18,802 nucleotides of DNA, from the NCBI GenBank assembly GCA_005788065.1, contig SXZD01000080.1, positions 1-18,802 of the forward strand, in the 5' to 3' direction. The notes under the pieces are model-generated. The model worked only from the letters and a program-made list of their open reading frames with translations. It was not told the DNA's origin and ran no database searches. The translations under genes and the position numbers were made by a program. Of this stretch, positions 15,176 to 18,802 are shown in pieces (the first letter of the stretch is position 1; each line of letters starts with the position of its first letter). The DNA comes from Burkholderiales bacterium. GTDB lineage: Bacteria > Pseudomonadota > Gammaproteobacteria > Burkholderiales > Burkholderiaceae_B.

Positions 15176-15736
15176 TTATTGATAGACGATGTCAGCACGA
15201 CGGTTTTCGGCAAAGTCCTGTTCGGTCTTGCCGGTGGCCTTGGGCTTTTCCTTGCCGAAGCTCACTGTCTCAATCTGGGAGTCTGATACGCCCATGACGT
15301 TCAGTGACTTGCGCACGGCGTCAGCGCGCTTGGCACCGAGTGCCAGGTTGTATTCGCGGCCACCGCGTTCATCGGTATTGCCCTGGATGACGACCTTGGC
15401 GGACTTGTTTTTCAGGAGGTTTTTGCCGTGAGCTTCGACAATGCTGTCGAACTCGGGCTTGACACTGAAACTGTCGTAGTCAAAGTACACGCTGCGCTTG
15501 GCCAGCAGACCTTTGGTCTGGGCGTCCAGATCGCTGCTGTCAGCTTTGACAGGTGCTACGCCGCGGGGGTTAGCGTCACTTGCGCTGCCAGTGTTGACCG
15601 CAGTGGCGGGTGTGCCGGGGTTGGAAGAGACTTTGCCGGTTTTGTCGGCCACGGGTGTTGAGCTGCAGGCAGCCAGCAGGGAAAGCATGAGACCTGCGAT
15701 GACGAGTTTGCCGGAAGATGTAGTGCGCTGATTCAT
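15176..15736 (-). CDS. pal: peptidoglycan-associated lipoprotein Pal
   Basis: Pal is the outer-membrane lipoprotein that binds peptidoglycan and TolB. It has 186 residues. The lipobox LLAAC puts the acylated Cys at residue 24. An Ala/Ser/Pro-rich linker (25-78) leads into an OmpA-like domain (about 80-186). Asp122 in GNTDERGG and Arg137 in GAKRADAV match the residues that hold diaminopimelate. The sequence ends ENRRADIVYQ, as usual for Pal. GGAG lies upstream of the ATG. It is 106 bases after tolB. That gap shows no clear promoter or terminator. Confidence 0.97.
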   Translation of the reverse strand: MNQRTTSSGKLVIAGLMLSLLAACSSTPVADKTGKVSSNPGTPATAVNTGSASDANPRGVAPVKADSSDLDAQTKGLLAKRSVYFDYDSFSVKPEFDSIVEAHGKNLLKNKSAKVVIQGNTDERGGREYNLALGAKRADAVRKSLNVMGVSDSQIETVSFGKEKPKATGKTEQDFAENRRADIVYQ

Positions 15737-15842
15737 TTGAACTCCAGAAGCGGGATTGTTGCTGTTAATTGTTGGGTTGTAGGGTTAGGGTGTCAGGTTG
15801 TTGTCGATGTTGGCCGCACTTTGCTGCGGCTGTTGGACGCTG

Positions 15843-17147
15843 TTATTTGAGCATGGGACCCCATGTCGGTTCCCTGACGTCTGATGACGTCATGCTCAGG
15901 CGCTGACGCAGGCGTCCATCGGGCGACGTGATGGCCAAAACACCTCTGCCGCCCATTTCAGTTGCGTACATGATCATGCGACCGTTGGCTGCAAAGCTGG
16001 GACTTTCGTCACGGTTGCTGTTGGTCAGCAGGCGCTCTTCGCCGGTAGCCAAGTCGAGCGTGGCCAGGCGGAATTGCCCTTCGCGCCGCGCGATGAAAGC
16101 CATGGTCTTGTTGTCAGGGCTGATACGGGGCGAAATATTGTAGGTGCCATTGAATGTGACACGCCGCACGCCGGATCCGTCGGTGGACATGGCATAAATT
16201 TGCGGGCCGCCGGCCCTGTCGGACGTGAAATAGATCTGGCTGCCGTCGCGCGAGAAAAACGGCTCTGTCTCGATGCCTGATGTCTGCGTCAGACGCTTGA
16301 GGCCTGATCCGTCTGCATTGGCGATATAAATCTGGGAAGAACCATCGCGCGTAAGTGTAAATGCCAGACGCGACCCGTCTGGAGACCATGCGGGTGCGGA
16401 ATTGTTGCCCTTGTAATTGGCCAGAACGACCCGCTGACCTGTGGGCAGGCTGTGCACGTAGATAACAGGTTTGCGTGATTCAAATGACACATAGGCCAGA
16501 CGTGTGCCATCGGGCGACCAGGTCGGAGAAATGATGGGTTCTTTGGACGTGAGGGCCGTCTGCGCACCATCGCCGTCGGCATCAGCCACGATCAGTTCGT
16601 AACGCGGACCGTTCTTGGTGACGTAGGCAATGCGGGTGGCAAACACGCCAGGCTCGCCGGTTATTTTCTGGTAGATGTAGTCGGCAATGAGGTGGGCTGT
16701 GTAACGCAGTTGCGCGGTCGGAACCACAAACGTTTGCCCGCCGATCACGTTTTGTTTGGTGACGTCGTGCAGGGTGAAGCGGATGTCATAGCGGTTGTTG
16801 GCCAGGCGCGTGATGGACGCTGTGAGCATGGCATCCACGCCGGCGGCTTTCCAACTGGGATAGCTGATGGGCGAATTTTCGTTCAGAGTCACGCTGGATG
16901 AAGCGTTGACATTGCGGAACAGGCCGCTGCGCTCCAGATCGTCGCGGATGATCTGAGCCATGTTTTGTGGAGGCGCTTCTTCGGAGGCGAAGTCGGCAAT
17001 GTAGACCGGAAACTGGTTTGCTCCGATGCCTGTGATCTCGATACGCAGTTGGGCACTGGCAGACGCGAAGCCTACGGCCAGACACAAAAGCATCAATGCT
17101 TTGATCCATTGGCGTGGATCGGTCAGGGAGGTCGGAAAGGCCACCAT
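15843..17147 (-). CDS. tolB: Tol-Pal system beta-propeller protein TolB
   Basis: TolB is the periplasmic protein that shuttles between Pal and TolA. It has 434 residues, the usual length. The signal peptide covers about 1-33 and ends SASAQ. The N-terminal alpha/beta domain (34-165) includes AQIIRDDLERSGLF. The six-bladed beta propeller (about 170-434) shows repeated SPTWSPDG, APAWSPDG, EPFFSRDG, SPRISPDN and SPSFAANG units. The TolA box after signal cleavage is short and resembles other betaproteobacterial TolB proteins. The start is the ATG at 17147, with no strong ribosome binding site. A 248-base gap separates it from tolA. Confidence 0.97.
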   Translation of the reverse strand: MVAFPTSLTDPRQWIKALMLLCLAVGFASASAQLRIEITGIGANQFPVYIADFASEEAPPQNMAQIIRDDLERSGLFRNVNASSSVTLNENSPISYPSWKAAGVDAMLTASITRLANNRYDIRFTLHDVTKQNVIGGQTFVVPTAQLRYTAHLIADYIYQKITGEPGVFATRIAYVTKNGPRYELIVADADGDGAQTALTSKEPIISPTWSPDGTRLAYVSFESRKPVIYVHSLPTGQRVVLANYKGNNSAPAWSPDGSRLAFTLTRDGSSQIYIANADGSGLKRLTQTSGIETEPFFSRDGSQIYFTSDRAGGPQIYAMSTDGSGVRRVTFNGTYNISPRISPDNKTMAFIARREGQFRLATLDLATGEERLLTNSNRDESPSFAANGRMIMYATEMGGRGVLAITSPDGRLRQRLSMTSSDVREPTWGPMLK

Positions 17148-17180
17148 GTAACTGTTGTACCCAATTGTTTCAAAGCCGAA

Positions 17181-17189
17181 ATAATAGCA
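17181..17189 (-). promoter_or_regulatory. possible extended -10 promoter upstream of tolB
   Basis: TGCTATTAT on the minus strand is a good extended -10 element 33 bases before the tolB ATG. No convincing -35 hexamer is found at the right distance (ATACGC is nearest). It would allow tolB-pal-cpoB to be expressed apart from tolA. Confidence 0.4.
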
Positions 17190-17395
17190 GACCCCACCGC
17201 CAAGCGTATGCTTTCGCTGCGGGTTTTACGTCCTGTTTCGGATCTGGCCCCGCCAAAGCTGACGACGGCAGCCCTTGCAAGCCGGAAATCAAACCCAGAT
17301 CGGGTCAATTAAATGATTTTTGATGGTGTTTCGGTTCACTTATCCCACTTTCCCCTCTCTTTAGGGGCGATTGGGGAAGCCGGGGCGATCCGCCT
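17190..17395. other. rest of the tolA-tolB intergenic gap
   Basis: No credible gene is seen. The only structure noted is a 5-bp inverted repeat, CCCCT/AGGGG, with a 6-base loop at about 17352-17367, lacking a T tract on the minus strand. It is not a convincing terminator for tolA. Confidence 0.4.
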
Positions 17396-18460
17396 TCAAC
17401 GCCCTTCTTTGGGTTTGAAGCTCAACTCCAATTCGCGCGCGTAACTGCCCTCTTTGGCGGTGGGCAGGGGGTCGGATTTGTTGATCGCCCGTTCGATGGC
17501 GTCGTCGCAACTGACCGATCCGGTGGACTTGCGCTTGGCAATCTTGACGACCGTACCGTTGCGCAATTGCTCCACAATGAAAATCGCCTCTGGATTGCCG
17601 GGCAGGGCGTCGCAGGCCGAGCCCACCAGGTTGCTGCGGATTTTGGCGATGATGCGGTCGATGTAGGTGGGGTCGCGGTTGACACCAGATCCGCCACCAG
17701 CCTGTGGCATGCCTCCGGCCACCCGCTGATTGTCCTTGTTGAGGAGGTCAGCCAGTGCTTTTTCACGTTCGCGTTCGCGTTCTTTCTCTAGTTCACGCTG
17801 AATGGCTTTTTCCATTTCGGCCTGACGGCGCTTCTCGGCCTGCTCAGCGTCGCGCTTTTTCTGTTCTTCCTGTTTTGCCAGTTCCTGCTTGCGTTTTTCT
17901 TCTTTCAGTTCTTCTTTTTTGCGCTGTTCTTCTTTTTGCGCCTCCAGTTTTTCCTGTTCTTTGCGCAACTTCTCTTCCTTGAGTTTCTTTTTCTTCTCTT
18001 CAAGGGTGATGTCCGGCTTTACCTCGGGCTTGGGCTCAGGTTTCGGTTCTGGCTTCGGTTCTGGCTTGGGCAGGGGTTTGGGCTCCGGCTTGGTTTCGGC
18101 CACGGGCGGAGGCGGCGGGGGCGGTGGTGCGCTGTCGGGCATGGCGCCCCACAGTTCGGCCTGCATGGGCGCGCTTTCGCGCGTTACCCATTGCACGCCC
18201 ATCACCAGCATGGCGACCAGGAGCCCATGAGCCACCAATGCCATGATCAGGCTACGGCGGGCATACGGATCTTCGCCCGGCATGTCGCGGTCGCTGCCGG
18301 ATTCGAGTGAAAGCGTCCATCCCTCCAAGGCAGCCAACGGCCCCCGGTCGGCAATCATGCGCCGGGCCGGGTCTGTGGTGGTGTCCGCAAAGATGCCTGG
18401 GCTGCCGGTCTTGCCGACACCAGGCTCGTTGCGTCCGGGGGGAACGGGGGGTTGTGTCAT
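17396..18460 (-). CDS. tolA: cell envelope integrity protein TolA, with extended cytoplasmic N-terminus
   Basis: TolA links the TolQR motor in the inner membrane to TolB and Pal. It has 354 residues. A cytoplasmic segment of about 68 residues precedes the single membrane helix (about 70-91, with His78). A Pro stretch (112-119) and a KPEP repeat region (124-149) follow, then a highly charged Lys/Glu/Gln helix (151-245) that spans the periplasm. The C-terminal domain (about 260-354) carries Cys residues in VGSACDALPGN and GSVSCDDA that can form a disulfide. The start overlaps the tolR stop as ATGA, which supports the long N-terminus. Later Met codons at residues 35 and 60 lack ribosome binding sites. 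E. coli TolA has only a dozen or so residues before its helix. Confidence 0.94.
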   Translation of the reverse strand: MTQPPVPPGRNEPGVGKTGSPGIFADTTTDPARRMIADRGPLAALEGWTLSLESGSDRDMPGEDPYARRSLIMALVAHGLLVAMLVMGVQWVTRESAPMQAELWGAMPDSAPPPPPPPPVAETKPEPKPLPKPEPKPEPKPEPKPEVKPDITLEEKKKKLKEEKLRKEQEKLEAQKEEQRKKEELKEEKRKQELAKQEEQKKRDAEQAEKRRQAEMEKAIQRELEKEREREREKALADLLNKDNQRVAGGMPQAGGGSGVNRDPTYIDRIIAKIRSNLVGSACDALPGNPEAIFIVEQLRNGTVVKIAKRKSTGSVSCDDAIERAINKSDPLPTAKEGSYARELELSFKPKEGR

Positions 18461-18802
18461 GGGGCAGGCTTGACCAACAAACCGACGCGGGGGACGGATG
18501 CGCGTTGTAATTCGTCCATGACGTTCATCACCAGTTCATACTTCACGGACTTGTCAGCGGCGATGACCACTGGCCTGTCTTCGTCCTTGCCCTTGACTCG
18601 CTTGACCACGGTGGCGATGCTGCCTTTTTGTGCACTGGTTTCCTGGCCGTTGTTGCGGTCGCGAACCGTGATGTCACCACTTGCCTTAATATTGACCTCA
18701 ACCGGCGGCTGGTTCTGCGCCTGGTTGCTTTTGGCCACACTGGGCAGATCAAGCACACCTGGAGGTGCCATCGGTGCTGTGACCATGAAGATAACCAGCA
18801 GC
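18457..18802 (-). CDS. tolR: Tol-Pal system protein TolR (N-terminus outside window)
   Basis: TolR is part of the TolQRA proton-driven complex of the inner membrane. About 114 C-terminal residues are visible. They begin with LLVIFMVTAPM, the end of its single membrane helix, and continue with the periplasmic ExbD/TolR domain. Typical elements are GVLDLPSVAK, the VVIAADKSVKYELVMNVMDEL segment and the ending ASVPRVGLLVKP. It overlaps tolA by 4 bases (ATGA). The frame remains open to the right edge, where the start codon and membrane helix must continue; tolQ is expected beyond it. Confidence 0.95.
   Translation of the reverse strand, partial: LLVIFMVTAPMAPPGVLDLPSVAKSNQAQNQPPVEVNIKASGDITVRDRNNGQETSAQKGSIATVVKRVKGKDEDRPVVIAADKSVKYELVMNVMDELQRASVPRVGLLVKPAP

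Noticed and set aside
17123..17308. Small minus-strand open frame in the tolA-tolB gap (61 codons)
   Set aside because: It overlaps the tolB start in another frame, spans the putative tolB promoter and lacks a ribosome binding site.
17990..18110. Repetitive KPEP/PKPE-coding stretch
   Set aside because: This is the ordinary proline-lysine-rich linker of TolA and not a separate repeat element.

Overview
The window is chromosomal DNA from a Gram-negative proteobacterium, most likely a betaproteobacterium of the Burkholderiales type. The evidence is a tol-pal cluster, an elongator tRNA-Met of proteobacterial form, a FabR-like repressor, DUF1415, DUF1499 and DUF748 proteins, and moderately high GC with strong GC bias at third codon positions. 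I see no insertion sequence, integrase, CRISPR array or phage gene. Genes fill nearly all of the window and no gene-free stretch exceeds 300 bases.

Layout. Bases 1-1811 hold the 3' part of a Kup potassium transporter. It is followed by an exported MsrA and, convergent to it, an exported MsrB with a twin-arginine-like leader. Together these two repair both methionine sulfoxide diastereomers in the envelope. Upstream of msrB on the minus strand lie two unrecognised helical proteins (70 and 259 residues) that look co-transcribed. A divergent DUF1415 gene comes next, then a membrane-anchored chemoreceptor-like signalling protein with no sensor domain. Convergent with that is a LuxR-type response regulator whose phosphoacceptor aspartate is replaced by alanine.

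Bases 7121-13006 form a tightly packed plus-strand operon in which every junction is an overlap or a 1-base gap: FabR-like TetR repressor, DUF1499 secreted protein, FucA-type class II aldolase, MtnA isomerase, and a 992-residue DUF748/AsmA-like envelope protein. The aldolase plus MtnA pair has the composition of the DHAP shunt for 5-methylthioribose-1-phosphate or 5-deoxyribose-1-phosphate. Its linkage to a fatty-acid-type repressor and envelope proteins is the most interesting feature here.

An isolated tRNA-Met(CAT) gene follows on the minus strand, with its own promoter and rho-independent terminator. The remainder, read on the minus strand from the right edge, is tolR (partial), tolA, a 248-base gap with a possible second promoter, tolB, pal, cpoB (ybgF), and a YeeE/YedE-family (TsuA-like) transporter that overlaps the end of cpoB. 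The Tol-Pal proteins maintain the outer membrane and its constriction during division. The YeeE/YedE gene appears to be an added passenger of that operon.
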